From Bacillota bacterium (GTDB lineage Bacteria; Bacillota; Clostridia; Eubacteriales; Eubacteriaceae): 64,000 nucleotides of DNA. A program made the position numbers and the translations under genes. The notes beneath the pieces are model-generated. The model saw only the letters and a program-made list of their open reading frames with translations, had not been told where the DNA came from and did no database searches. The number at the start of each line of letters is the position of its first letter. Within the stretch, counting starts at the first letter, position 1. This document shows positions 10,779 to 21,170 of the stretch, piece after piece. The stretch spans positions 47,168-111,167 of the forward strand of contig JAHIQT010000189.1 of assembly GCA_018903255.1 (NCBI GenBank). The letters run 5' to 3'.

Positions 10779-12176
10779 TTACTTTTTTAAATAATTGACC
10801 TTATTAACCTGTCTGGCTCTGGCAATTGCCAGACTGTCTTCCGGGACATCGTCCGTGATGGTCGAGCCGGCCGCGATATAGGCACCTTCTTTAACCGTTA
10901 CCGGGGCAATCAGATTGGTATTGCAACCAACAAAGGCATTCTTTTCGACGATCGTCCGGTGTTTATTTTTGCCATCGTAATTCACAAAAACGGTGCCGCA
11001 ACCCAGGTTGACATTTTCACCGACGTCGCCATCGCCAATGTAGGTCAGGTGTGAAGCTTTTGCGCCATCAGCCATGGTGGAATTTTTAATCTCGACAAAA
11101 TCGCCAACCTTACAATGCTTGCCAATCTGGCTGCCTGGACGAATATAAGCGTAAGGTCCAACGTTGGTGTAATCATCGATGCTGCTCTCTAAAATTGTCG
11201 AGCTCTGGATAGTAACATTATTCCCAATTTTGGTGTCCACTAACCGACTATTTGCGCCAATGACACAATCTTTCCCAATCTCGGTCGCACCGTCCAGGAT
11301 AACCCCGGGATAGAGGATCGTATCCTGGCCAACCTGTACTCTGGATCCTACATAGGTGGCTGCCGGATCAATGATGGTCACCCCAGCCTCCATCAGCCTT
11401 CGATTAATCCGTTTTCGCATCACTGCTTCAGCTTCAGCCAGCTGCACCCGGGAATTGACGGCCTGGATATCTTCGGGGTCGATTGTTACATAGGTACCGG
11501 CAGTTTTCCCCATTTTCCGCAGGATCTCGATGACGTCGGTGAGATAATACTCGCCCTGGACATTATCTGTTTTTAATTCCTTAAGCGCCAGAATCAGCGC
11601 CTGGGCGTCAAAGCAATACATCCCCGAATTGATTTCTTTGACCTCTTTTTCAGCCGGGTCAGCATCCTTCTCTTCAACAATTTTAAGTAACTCCCCACTT
11701 CTGTTTTTGATCATCCGGCCATAGCCGCGCGGCTGATCAAATTCTGCCGTTAAAACCGTTGCGGCATAGCCGCCGGTTTCGTGCGCCGCAATCAGACCGG
11801 TCAGGGTTTCTGCCCTGATCAGCGGGGCATCGCCAACTAACACGATCAGGTTTCCTTCAAGCGCCTCAAAAAAGGGCAGTGCCTGCAAAACGGCATGTCC
11901 GGTACCCAGCTGTTCTTGCTGGAGATAGGTAGAGATCTGTGGTGGCAGGCTTTCTTTGACCAGTTCGGCCTGAAACCCGACAATCACGCCAATCTCTGAA
12001 ATTCCTGATGCCTGACTGACGGCAATCACATAATCCAGAATATTCTCGCCGCAGACCTGATGGAGCACCTTGGGTTTGTGAGACCGCATCCGGGTTCCTT
12101 CCCCGGCTGCCAATATGATGGTTTTAGAATGGTTCATTTTCATCTCCACTATTGTAATAATTATTAACAACAACAA
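10779..12176 (-). CDS. glmU: Bifunctional UDP-GlcNAc pyrophosphorylase / glucosamine-1-P N-acetyltransferase
   Basis: ILAAGEGTRMRSHKPKVLHQVCG plus hexapeptide-repeat C-terminus; an internal start at MNHSKTIILAAG is possible. Confidence 0.95.
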   Translation of the reverse strand: MLLLIIITIVEMKMNHSKTIILAAGEGTRMRSHKPKVLHQVCGENILDYVIAVSQASGISEIGVIVGFQAELVKESLPPQISTYLQQEQLGTGHAVLQALPFFEALEGNLIVLVGDAPLIRAETLTGLIAAHETGGYAATVLTAEFDQPRGYGRMIKNRSGELLKIVEEKDADPAEKEVKEINSGMYCFDAQALILALKELKTDNVQGEYYLTDVIEILRKMGKTAGTYVTIDPEDIQAVNSRVQLAEAEAVMRKRINRRLMEAGVTIIDPAATYVGSRVQVGQDTILYPGVILDGATEIGKDCVIGANSRLVDTKIGNNVTIQSSTILESSIDDYTNVGPYAYIRPGSQIGKHCKVGDFVEIKNSTMADGAKASHLTYIGDGDVGENVNLGCGTVFVNYDGKNKHRTIVEKNAFVGCNTNLIAPVTVKEGAYIAAGSTITDDVPEDSLAIARARQVNKVNYLKK

Positions 12177-12177
12177 A

Positions 12178-12212
12178 AAAAGGGAAGTACTTCCCCTTTT
12201 TCTTTTAAATTT
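12178..12212 (-). terminator. Terminator downstream of spoVG
   Basis: aaaaaagggaagtacttccccttttt. Confidence 0.6.
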
Positions 12213-12220
12213 TTAATTTT

Positions 12221-12544
12221 TTATTCTTCTTCGTAATCTACTTCTAGTTCAACTGCTGCTTCTTCTTCATTGGTTACTTGATTATCCTCTTCTATGGCCT
12301 TTTCGTAAGCTCGCAGGACACTCTCCTGCATCTCGCGACGGGTACCCATGTTAATGGGATGTGCAATATCCTTGAATTCACCATCCGGCGTTTTTCGACT
12401 GGGCATCGCAATAAAAAATCCGCTTTGACCCTCAATTACCTTAATATCATGAACAACAAATTGATCATCGAAAGTAACTGAGACAATTGCTCTCATTTTT
12501 CCCTCTGGATACGTTTTCCGTACTCTTACGTCCGTTATTTCCAT
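12221..12544 (-). CDS. spoVG: Septation protein SpoVG
   Basis: [39 protein letters not shown]. Confidence 0.95.
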   Translation of the reverse strand: MEITDVRVRKTYPEGKMRAIVSVTFDDQFVVHDIKVIEGQSGFFIAMPSRKTPDGEFKDIAHPINMGTRREMQESVLRAYEKAIEEDNQVTNEEEAAVELEVDYEEE

Positions 12545-12753
12545 CTCGTAAGCCTCCCCTTTGAAATAAAGTCACATGTCTAATTCTAGGTATATACTAA
12601 CACAAATTCAACTATATTAAAACAAAAACCTTAAATTTTTTCGATTCTTATTATTTTCAAAAAGGGTTTAAAAAAAACAAAAAATTTCTTTTATTTAAGC
12701 GTCTCTTTAATGTTCAAATGTGCGTTTTGATGAGCGATGCTTCTTTCAATTTT

Positions 12754-13557
12754 TCAGCTTTCAGAATGCAGAAAAACCTGCAATCCAGCTTCCAGATTTT
12801 CGTCATCCATCCAGATCAGCGGAGTAAACTGTTCAACCAGCTTTTCAGCCGGCGACCGGGTCACAAAGATAACGCATATTCCCATTACTTCAGCGCCCAC
12901 CTCTTCCATCAGGTTGGTCATTCCTTTGGCGGTTCCGCCGCCCTTCATAAAATCATCAATCACCAGCACTTTTTTGTTCTTGAGGTCAATGCGCCGGCTC
13001 AGATACATGGTATTAATTTTGTTGGATGACCCGGAAATATAATTTACACTGGTCGTTGCCCCCTCAGTTACCCGGTTGGAACGCCGAATCAAACCCATTG
13101 GCACATTTAAGTAGTGGGCTGTTTCCATCGCCGCAGGGATTCCCTTGGTTTCGGTGGTGATGACATATTCAATCCCCATTTGTCCATATTTTGAAGCAAT
13201 TATCCGACCAATATTTTTAGAATAGCGCGGATTCGAGAGGATATCACTATAATAAACAAAACCGCCCTGAATTTTTCGGGTCGGAGACTGGAGCTGATCA
13301 GCAATATCTTTGAGGATCAGCAGCTCCTCATCGCTGGTAACCTGGGGATGATAGACAACCCCCCCCGATGCCCCGGAAAAAGTTTCGATATAACCGCTAC
13401 CGGTTAGTTCGATAGCATTCTTGACGATCGCCACATCTTCACAGACACTTGATTTTCCTGCTTCTAGTAAATCGGTAAAATAATTGAAGCTAAAAACCTG
13501 GTTGGGATGGTCTGACAAAATTTTTGTGATAACACTGATTCTTTCATTCTTTTTCAT
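12754..13557 (-). CDS. purR: Pur operon repressor (PRTase fold)
   Basis: N-terminal wHTH plus VLVIDDFMKGGGTAKGM PRPP motif. Confidence 0.92.
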   Translation of the reverse strand: MKKNERISVITKILSDHPNQVFSFNYFTDLLEAGKSSVCEDVAIVKNAIELTGSGYIETFSGASGGVVYHPQVTSDEELLILKDIADQLQSPTRKIQGGFVYYSDILSNPRYSKNIGRIIASKYGQMGIEYVITTETKGIPAAMETAHYLNVPMGLIRRSNRVTEGATTSVNYISGSSNKINTMYLSRRIDLKNKKVLVIDDFMKGGGTAKGMTNLMEEVGAEVMGICVIFVTRSPAEKLVEQFTPLIWMDDENLEAGLQVFLHSES

Positions 13558-13818
13558 TTTTCACCTATGATCGATTTTTTAAAATCCGAACATTATTCTC
13601 ATTCTCTATAATATTATTCATATTTTAATGAAAGTGCAAGTTTTTTTTAATCTTTACTCGGTGGAAAGACCTGTGTTATAATTCGGTTCAAAGTGTTTTT
13701 CCCAATTATGATTGGTATTCTGATTGTTTCATGACTATGCCTGACCAGGCAATCAACACTTTTAGCTAAATCGTTAAGAAATAATTAAGATTTTATTACC
13801 GACAAAGGAGCTAATTAT

Positions 13819-15237
13819 TTGAAAGCACAACTAGAAAACAAATTTAACCGACCGATTAATAAATTATTTTTCATTGGCATTGGCGGAAGCAGCATGAGTG
13901 GTCTTGCGACGATGTCTTTATCTCAGGGTTTCATCATTGAAGGTTCTGATATGGTTGCTTCATCCTACACTGAAAAATTGGAAAGTCTGGGCATTACGAT
14001 TCATATCGGCCACGACTATAAAAACATTCCTGCGGATACCGATTGTGTCGTTTATTCTGCTGCCATTCATGAGGATAACCCGGATATGGTTAAAGCTAGC
14101 GATTTGAATCTTCCCAAAATCGAACGTTCTGATTTTTTGGGTCTTTTTTCCCATATCTTTGATAAAACCATCGCCGTTTCCGGTACCCATGGCAAAACCA
14201 CGACCTCTTCGATGGTTGCCTGCTTGCTCCAACATGCCGAACTACGACCCAGCCTCAGTATTGGCGGCAAGCTCGATGAATTCGGTGGCAATGCCGTAAT
14301 TGACGGAAAAGAGTTTTTTGTCGTTGAGGCCTGTGAATATGTTGACAGTTTCCTGACAACCTCCCACTCGATTGGCATCATTACCAATATCGAAGAAGAT
14401 CATCTCGATTATTTTACCGGTGGCTTAAAACAGATCAAGGAATCTTTTGCTAATTTTGGCAAAATCCTACCAGCGGATGGACTGATGATTGCCTATGGCG
14501 ACTCCCCGGATGTGCTCGATGTCGTCACTGATTTAGCCTGTCCGGTGGTTACCTATGGTTTGGATAAAAGCAATGACTGGTATCCCGAAAATATTACCTA
14601 TGACAAGGTTGGCAAACCTAGCTTTGATGTTTACAAAAACGGTGCTTTTTATGGCCATTATCAACTCATTATTCCCGGTCAACATAATGTCCTTAATTCG
14701 CTCTCGGCGATTATCTGTGGCGACTTCCTCAATATCCCGGTGGCAACCTCGATCACGGGGATGGCAAAATTCAGCGGCGCCAAACGCCGTTTTGAGTTCC
14801 GCGGTGAGGTCAACGGCATCAACGTTTACGAGGATTATGCCCATCATCCGACCGAATTAAAGGTGGTCGTAGATGCCTGTCTCAATTATGAACACCATAA
14901 ACTATGGGTCGTTTTTCAACCCCATACTTATTCCCGAACTTTCTTTTTCTTTGATGATTTTGTCGACGCCTTTGCCAAAGCCGATTACGTCATTCTCAAC
15001 GATATTTATTCGGATCGGGAGGGCAATGACTGGAATATTTATTCTGAAGATCTGCAAAAAGCGATTGAAGCAAAGTATGGTATCCCAACTGTCACCATTT
15101 CGGCCTTTGAGGATATTGTCAATCATTTGACTGACCACCTATCGCCCAATGATCTGGTTCTTGTGGCCGGTTCCCAAACGATCAATCACGTTGCCTTTGA
15201 TCTGGTCGATAAGTTAAAGGAAATTCATAATTCTTGA
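13819..15237 (+). CDS. murC: UDP-N-acetylmuramate--L-alanine ligase
   Basis: FIGIGGSSMSGLA, VSGTHGKTTTSSMVA, EDYAHHPTE, FQPHTYSRT; non-ATG start with RBS aaaggag. Confidence 0.93.
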   Translation: MKAQLENKFNRPINKLFFIGIGGSSMSGLATMSLSQGFIIEGSDMVASSYTEKLESLGITIHIGHDYKNIPADTDCVVYSAAIHEDNPDMVKASDLNLPKIERSDFLGLFSHIFDKTIAVSGTHGKTTTSSMVACLLQHAELRPSLSIGGKLDEFGGNAVIDGKEFFVVEACEYVDSFLTTSHSIGIITNIEEDHLDYFTGGLKQIKESFANFGKILPADGLMIAYGDSPDVLDVVTDLACPVVTYGLDKSNDWYPENITYDKVGKPSFDVYKNGAFYGHYQLIIPGQHNVLNSLSAIICGDFLNIPVATSITGMAKFSGAKRRFEFRGEVNGINVYEDYAHHPTELKVVVDACLNYEHHKLWVVFQPHTYSRTFFFFDDFVDAFAKADYVILNDIYSDREGNDWNIYSEDLQKAIEAKYGIPTVTISAFEDIVNHLTDHLSPNDLVLVAGSQTINHVAFDLVDKLKEIHNS

Positions 15238-15296
15238 CATTTTTTCGCAACAGGAGTATTCTAAGGAGAGAAATAATTTTACTTTAGGAGGCTTAT

Positions 15297-15584
15297 ATGG
15301 AACAGTATAATAATAAGGCCATTGCTTCGCTGGTATTGGGAATCGTATCCTTGGTTAGCATCTGGTTTAGTTATTTTACCATTATCGGTATTATTTGTGC
15401 GGTCATTGGTTTAATCTTTGCCATCCAGATCCGTAAAGCTGGTGAGATGGAAGGCTTTAAGCCAAATAGCATGGCTACCGCCGGTTTGGTGCTTAATATC
15501 ATCGGGCTTGCCCTGTGCGCACTCGTTCTGATTGCCTGTGTGGCCTGTGTCGGATTATTAGGCACAGCCGCGATGTTCGCTTGA
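15297..15584 (+). CDS. DUF4190-like small membrane protein
   Basis: AIASLVLGIVSLVSIWFSYFTIIGIICAVIGLIFAI...TAGLVLNIIGLAL; RBS ggaggc upstream. Confidence 0.7.
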   Translation: MEQYNNKAIASLVLGIVSLVSIWFSYFTIIGIICAVIGLIFAIQIRKAGEMEGFKPNSMATAGLVLNIIGLALCALVLIACVACVGLLGTAAMFA

Positions 15585-15589
15585 TTGAT

Positions 15590-15626
15590 GCGCTAAAAAT
15601 AGACGATGAGAATCGTCTATTTTTTT
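15590..15626 (+). terminator. Intrinsic terminator
   Basis: aaaaatagacgatgagaatcgtctatttttttt. Confidence 0.7.
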
Positions 15627-15683
15627 TATCTGAGAATCAAGTGGAGCTATTTTTATCCCTACCTTCCCCATGAAAGGAGTTTT

Positions 15684-16454
15684 ATGTACCCCCTTATTGG
15701 TATCTTTCAATACACCATTCCAACCTTTGGCGTCCTGTTTCTAATTGGCACCGGATGCGGTTTTGTGCTGGCTATTCCAACCGCTAAAAAATATGATATT
15801 ACGACCATGGATGCGATGTTTTTTGGACTTTTTGGCATCATCGGTGGCATCACAGGAGCTAAATTGCTATACATTCTGATCGATTTACCGAATCTGATTG
15901 CCAGCCCGGAAACCGCCTTGATTCGGCTTGCCACTGGCGGAGCGATTTTTTATGGCGGACTGATTGGCGGAATCCTGGGGGGATTTCTCTATACCCAGGT
16001 TTATCATCTTGATGCGGTAAAATTTTTCGACATTGCGGTTCCCTGCCTGGCTCTTGCTCAGGCCTTTGGTCGGATCGGCTGTTTTTTTAATGGCTGCTGC
16101 TACGGGATTCCCTACGATGGCCCCTACGCCGTTCACTATCCAATCGGTGCCTACCCGCCTTCAGGCGTGGGCCTGTTTCCCGCTCAATTAACCGAGTCAA
16201 GCTTTCTTTTTATCCTGACCCTGGTTTTGGTGATCGTGCTTAATAAAAGTCAAACCCCTGGCTTGACCACCGGGTGCTACTTAATCGCTTCAGGAATCTT
16301 TCGTTTTATCAATGAATTTTTTCGTTCGGATCCCCGCGGTAACATTGGAATGCTCTCCACTTCGCAATTTATCAGCCTGATTATTATTGCATTAGGATTA
16401 CTTTTTATCATTAAAGTTCCCCAGACCCTTTATCAAAAACACTTGAAAGATTAG
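15684..16454 (+). CDS. lgt: Prolipoprotein diacylglyceryl transferase
   Basis: Start at MYPLIGIFQYTIPTFG with RBS aaaggag; GRIGCFFNGCCYG signature. Confidence 0.9.
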   Translation: MYPLIGIFQYTIPTFGVLFLIGTGCGFVLAIPTAKKYDITTMDAMFFGLFGIIGGITGAKLLYILIDLPNLIASPETALIRLATGGAIFYGGLIGGILGGFLYTQVYHLDAVKFFDIAVPCLALAQAFGRIGCFFNGCCYGIPYDGPYAVHYPIGAYPPSGVGLFPAQLTESSFLFILTLVLVIVLNKSQTPGLTTGCYLIASGIFRFINEFFRSDPRGNIGMLSTSQFISLIIIALGLLFIIKVPQTLYQKHLKD

Positions 16455-16512
16455 ATATTTGCAGCGCTTTAGGGTATAATCACTATATCCGAAATTATTA
16501 GGAGGTATTATT

Positions 16513-17370
16513 ATGGATCTTTATGATGGTTATTTGGGAGATTTTTCTTCCCAACCGGACAGTTTTTGGGCAATTATGCCAGTTATTATGTCAGTTCTTG
16601 GTATTATCTTAGCAATTAGTCTGGTCATCGGACTTATTTGCTACATTTTTAATTCCCTTGGTCTTTATACCATGGCTAAAAACCGCAATATCGATAACCC
16701 CTGGTTAGCCTGGATTCCCTTAGCCAACCGCTATCTAATGGGTGAACTGATCAATGATGATGTTTCCATCAGCAGCTGGCATATTCCCTATGCCAAACTC
16801 TTTCTTCCCTTGATGGGTCTGGCCTTAACTGCTGTCATGACGATTCTTGGATTCATTCCTTATCTGGGTGCCTTTATCGGAATCCTGCTATCGCTGGCAC
16901 TAAGCGTCTACTATTATGCCGCCCAGTTCTGGCTATACAGTATTTATGACAAAGATCACCGGGTACTATATCTGGTTCTCAGCATTTTCTTCCCTTTTCT
17001 GGGTCCAATTTTTATCTTTATTATCCGTAATCGCGATGCTTACGATGAACGCCATCCGGAAGGAGTTATCGCCGAAACCTATGATTCAAAATCAATCCTG
17101 GCGCTGACCCTCGGGATCTTCTCAATCGTCAGCTTTATCACCTTGATTGGCAGCGGTCTAGTCACCGGAGCCGTGGGTCTTATTTTTGGGATGATCGCGA
17201 TGAAGGAACGAAAACTTCAAGGCTTACCTACCGGCATGGCCATGGCTGGTCTGATTTGTTCAATTATCGGGATGGCCTTTACGGTGCTGATGGTCTTTGC
17301 CTGCATCGCTTGTATCGGAGTTGGTGGCATGGGAATGCTAGGTGGTCTGATGAACGGCATGTATTACTAA
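16513..17370 (+). CDS. Multi-pass membrane protein with C-terminal DUF4190-like domain
   Basis: C-terminal ALTLGIFSIVSFITLIGSGLVTGAVGLIFGMIAMKERK...MAGLICSIIGMAF resembles ORF 15297-15584. Confidence 0.7.
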   Translation: MDLYDGYLGDFSSQPDSFWAIMPVIMSVLGIILAISLVIGLICYIFNSLGLYTMAKNRNIDNPWLAWIPLANRYLMGELINDDVSISSWHIPYAKLFLPLMGLALTAVMTILGFIPYLGAFIGILLSLALSVYYYAAQFWLYSIYDKDHRVLYLVLSIFFPFLGPIFIFIIRNRDAYDERHPEGVIAETYDSKSILALTLGIFSIVSFITLIGSGLVTGAVGLIFGMIAMKERKLQGLPTGMAMAGLICSIIGMAFTVLMVFACIACIGVGGMGMLGGLMNGMYY

Positions 17371-17419
17371 TAAAGATTCTTTAGCTGGCATTTCTTAATA
17401 ACAGAGAGGTGAACATTCA

Positions 17420-18745
17420 ATGTCGCAACAACAGTACGGTCTGGTTCTCAGTGGTGGCGGTGCTAAAGGGGCCTTTGAAATGGGTGTCTGGAAGGCGCTT
17501 AAAGAAAGTGATTACGCTCTTGGCGCAGTGATCGGAACCTCCGTCGGGGCACTAAACGCTGCCATGATTGCCCAGGATGACTATCAAATTGCCATGGAAT
17601 TCTGGTCTAATCTGACCATTAACCAGGTTCTTGATTTGAATAAAAAAATGACCAATACCTATGTGGAGAAGTGGTCAAAAGAAAGTTTTGATATTTTCAG
17701 AACCGGTTTTCTAGCCGCACTTTTTTCCGACGGTTTGGATATCTCGCCGTTGCGCCACAATCTGACCCGGTTGATCTGCGAAGACAGCATCCGACGTTCA
17801 ACGATTCGGTTCGGACTGGTAACGGTTGATATTACCAGCCTCAAACCACGTCAACTGATGATTGAAGATATTCCAGAAGGCCAGTTGATTGACTATTTAC
17901 TGGCCAGTGCTGCGTTACCGATTTTTCAGAAGCAGGAAATCGATGGTAAAACCTATCTCGATGGGGGATTTTTTGATAATGTTCCGATCAATTTTATGCT
18001 GGACCAGCATTTCAACCAGATTATTTCGGTGGAATTCCCGGTGATCGGGATGCGCAAATCGGTACGGGATAAAGATGCCAAGATCATTACGGTCAATAAT
18101 TCCGAATATCTTGGTGGGCTGCTCGATTTTAATTCCAAGCAAATCGAGCAGAATATCCAATTAGGTTATCTGGATGCTTTAAAAGTCTTTGGCCGTTTGG
18201 AAGGCCGATATTTTTATTTGAACACCAATAAAAGTAGTGCCTTTTTTAGAAAATTTATCAACAAGCTGGGGCAGCCACTGTCAAACCAAAAACAAATGCA
18301 CAAAATGCTGGCTCTACTCAGCCTATCGGCCGATGCCAGTCAAAGCGATGTTGTAAAAGCGCTGGAAAGTCTGTTGCAGAAAACCGCTTTTAAAAATCAG
18401 CCCCTTGGCCTTGCGATGCTGGAAATTACTGGAAAAAGCGTTGGTGTGCCACGACTGGAAAACTATCCTGTTGATTTTTTCATTCAGGCAATCCTTAAAG
18501 AGCTAAACCGGCTTTTAGATGAAAACCTCACCCTATTGGACAATCCTAAAATCATCGGAAGTTTTTTAACCCCCGCCACTAGCAACCTTCTGTGGTATAA
18601 TTTCATTACCTTTTATATCGTATTTTTGAGTATCCGAAGCGATCTCAGTCCAGAACGGATGTCGACTTTCTTAAGTAAATTTTCACCGGATATTGCCCTT
18701 TCGATGATTACCGTTTTCTATATTCATGAAATAATCAACCACTAA
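17420..18745 (+). CDS. Patatin-like phospholipase family protein
   Basis: GGGAKGAFEMG oxyanion hole, GTSVG nucleophile, DGGFFDNVP catalytic Asp. Confidence 0.9.
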   Translation: MSQQQYGLVLSGGGAKGAFEMGVWKALKESDYALGAVIGTSVGALNAAMIAQDDYQIAMEFWSNLTINQVLDLNKKMTNTYVEKWSKESFDIFRTGFLAALFSDGLDISPLRHNLTRLICEDSIRRSTIRFGLVTVDITSLKPRQLMIEDIPEGQLIDYLLASAALPIFQKQEIDGKTYLDGGFFDNVPINFMLDQHFNQIISVEFPVIGMRKSVRDKDAKIITVNNSEYLGGLLDFNSKQIEQNIQLGYLDALKVFGRLEGRYFYLNTNKSSAFFRKFINKLGQPLSNQKQMHKMLALLSLSADASQSDVVKALESLLQKTAFKNQPLGLAMLEITGKSVGVPRLENYPVDFFIQAILKELNRLLDENLTLLDNPKIIGSFLTPATSNLLWYNFITFYIVFLSIRSDLSPERMSTFLSKFSPDIALSMITVFYIHEIINH

Positions 18746-18770
18746 AAAAAGAGCTTTCGCTCTTTTTTTG
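18744..18770. terminator. Bidirectional terminator between convergent genes
   Basis: aaaaaaagagctttcgctctttttttg. Confidence 0.75.
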
Positions 18771-18776
18771 ATGCAA

Positions 18777-19277
18777 TTAAAGTCCGCAACACTTTTTGTA
18801 TTTTTTGCCAGAACCGCAAGGACAGGGGTCATTTCGGCCGACCTTTACCTCATTGACCACGGTTTTTGATCGTTTGTATTCTTTTTCCAGCTCAATCCGC
18901 TGCTCTTCTGTAAAAAAGTTATCCCATTCCTCCAGGCTATAAAGCCAGTCGGCCGGAACTGCCAGCATATTTTTATAAAGCTTGGCAAAATCAATTTCCA
19001 ACTTAATTTGGGAATCCAGTTCAATCGTCTCAAGATCAATGGGCGCTGTCAGACTATCGCTGATACCATCCAAAAAGCCCATGTATTGGGGCGGAACCAT
19101 CTTGCTTTCGTTAATCAGATCTTCTACCACACCGGAAATGGTGGTGATTTTCTCCCCGAGAATCTTCTGGTACAGAACTTTTTCATCCGCACAGTATTTT
19201 TCCCAAAAGGCATTTTGTTCTTCCTGGGTGTTGCAATTCTCTTCGATGTAGTTTTTCCAAGCATCGTATAAACTCAT
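18777..19277 (-). CDS. SEC-C metal-binding motif protein
   Basis: C-terminus [19 protein letters not shown]. Confidence 0.8.
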   Translation of the reverse strand: MSLYDAWKNYIEENCNTQEEQNAFWEKYCADEKVLYQKILGEKITTISGVVEDLINESKMVPPQYMGFLDGISDSLTAPIDLETIELDSQIKLEIDFAKLYKNMLAVPADWLYSLEEWDNFFTEEQRIELEKEYKRSKTVVNEVKVGRNDPCPCGSGKKYKKCCGL

Positions 19278-19359
19278 TCAATTTCTCCTCATAGTAATCT
19301 AGTCTTATTATATCGCAAAACTACCGGGAGTTAAACCATTTTCTGACAAACCCCTTAAA

Positions 19360-19686
19360 TTACTTGACCAATTCAATGGTAATCGGATTCACAAAGGGAG
19401 GCTCACTCATGCCGACCTGATTCTTGATCGACATTTTGACGGTCTGACCCTTCTCTGGCACAAAATCGAGGCTGTCAAAGTCCTGCATATTAACCCTGGC
19501 CTGATTAAAATTCTCATCATCCAATACTGTTACCAGCAATTCTGTATCACTAACCTCGTCAATGGTGGCGGTAAAGCTGACGCTGTCCGCCATTTCATCG
19601 GATGTCGTCGTGGCGTTGCTGTTACAACCAACGACTACACCCATTACCAGGATCGCCGCGACTGCCAAGCCAATTCTTTTTTTCAT
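19360..19686 (-). CDS. Putative small lipoprotein of unknown function
   Basis: Signal peptide with lipobox VVGCNS; RBS gaggac upstream. Confidence 0.6.
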   Translation of the reverse strand: MKKRIGLAVAAILVMGVVVGCNSNATTTSDEMADSVSFTATIDEVSDTELLVTVLDDENFNQARVNMQDFDSLDFVPEKGQTVKMSIKNQVGMSEPPFVNPITIELVK

Positions 19687-19816
19687 CTTGTCCTCCTAAA
19701 TTTTTTTATAAATCTCAATCACTTCTATATAAACAGCGCCAGGCTGGTTTTGCTTAAGGCTGCTTAAATTTAAAGCTCTTGTTGATTATAATCGTATTAC
19801 AGTTTACAATGATTGT

Positions 19817-20899
19817 ATGATAAAACAAATCGAAAGGAATACTAAATTGAAAAACAACAAACCAGACCAAACTAAACTAAAAAACAGTAAGCATCGACCA
19901 GATGAGCAATTGGTCTCGGTCTTTATAAAATATTTGAGTTTTGCATTAGTTGCTGCTATTATCTTAAATGTGTTCTTGAATCTTTTTTTGCTACCGCTTT
20001 TAGGCTACAACCCCTTGTTTAGCATCCTGTTTACAATTATACCCAGTTTATTGGTTTATATTATCATATCCCGTTTAATTCGCAAGAAATTAAGCTATCT
20101 CAAAACCTTGCAAAAGGGCTCCGAGCGAGTTGCCGCCGAGAACTTTGACTCGTATATCCCGCTCCAGGGCAATAACGAACTCACTGATATTGCTAATAAC
20201 GTGAATCTGATACATGATTTGTATGAGGCTAAAAGCAAGGCCGAATCGCTTGCCAAGATGGAAAATCACCATATTATTACTTCTGTTTCCAACGAAATCC
20301 ATGCCCCCTTAACCGGGATCATCGGCTATCTTGAACGGATTCAAAACCCTGATGAGCGTGACTTTTCCAAAAAAGAAGCTTACTTAAAGATCGCCCTGAA
20401 AAAAACATATCAGATTATCAGCTTTATTGATGATCTTTTTGAGCACGCCTTTACCGATAATGGCAAGGGCTACTATCAGTTCAAGGTCTACAATGGAAAA
20501 CCCCTGATTCATCAGCTACTAAATTCTTCGACCCAGGTACTAAAAGAAGCTGGATACGATGTTGTCGAGGAAAACTGCATTGAACGGGATTTCTCCCTTT
20601 GGGTTGATCTCGAGCAGCTACAACGGATTTTTGACTATCTGACTTCTAATATTATTAAGTATGCCGATCCCGACAAGCCTATCGATTTTGGCCTGATTCT
20701 CAATAAAAACGAACTCTGCATTATTCTGCGGAATAAAACCATTAAAAACCCCGAAGCTGCTGGCAAAAAGACCATTGGTGCCGAGGGTTCCAGCCTGGAC
20801 TCCTGCCGAAAAATCATCTCCCGCCACCAGGGACGGATCGACTACTATCAGCTCAACCAGCTATTTAAGGTTGAACTGATTCTGCCCATTCATCAGTAA
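19817..20899 (+). CDS. Membrane histidine-kinase-like protein with degenerate H- and G-boxes
   Basis: Two TM segments, HAMP-like region, DHp-like SVSNEIHAPLTGIIGYLE with Asn at the phospho-His position, C-terminal HATPase-like region. Confidence 0.75.
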   Translation: MIKQIERNTKLKNNKPDQTKLKNSKHRPDEQLVSVFIKYLSFALVAAIILNVFLNLFLLPLLGYNPLFSILFTIIPSLLVYIIISRLIRKKLSYLKTLQKGSERVAAENFDSYIPLQGNNELTDIANNVNLIHDLYEAKSKAESLAKMENHHIITSVSNEIHAPLTGIIGYLERIQNPDERDFSKKEAYLKIALKKTYQIISFIDDLFEHAFTDNGKGYYQFKVYNGKPLIHQLLNSSTQVLKEAGYDVVEENCIERDFSLWVDLEQLQRIFDYLTSNIIKYADPDKPIDFGLILNKNELCIILRNKTIKNPEAAGKKTIGAEGSSLDSCRKIISRHQGRIDYYQLNQLFKVELILPIHQ

Positions 20900-20909
20900 C
20901 GATTTAAAA

Positions 20910-20942
20910 AATTCAAGACTCCCTTGCGGAGTCTTTTTTATT
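20910..20942 (+). terminator. Intrinsic terminator
   Basis: gactcccttgcggagtcttttttatt. Confidence 0.7.
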
Positions 20943-21060
20943 GTCAAAAAGTCTTAAGAATTTGACTAACCCGATCTTCATAATTAACGCTTATACTTAA
21001 ACTATCAGCAAATCCGCTGCGAATAAAAATTAGGATAGACGATCAGTAAAAATAAAGTGC

Positions 21061-21113
21061 TTGACAATCACTTTATTTCGTATTATTGTATTAGTTACTT
21101 AATACAATAATAC
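21061..21113 (+). promoter_or_regulatory. Promoter (TTGACA-17 nt-TATTGT) overlapped by a 34-bp perfect palindrome, putative operator
   Basis: GTATTATTGTATTA gttact TAATACAATAATAC at 21080-21113; TTGACA at 21061-21066. Confidence 0.65.
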
Positions 21114-21170
21114 AAGAAATTAAGAACCAGGTTTTAATTTAAAAACCAAGAAAAGTTAAGAGGAGACGTT

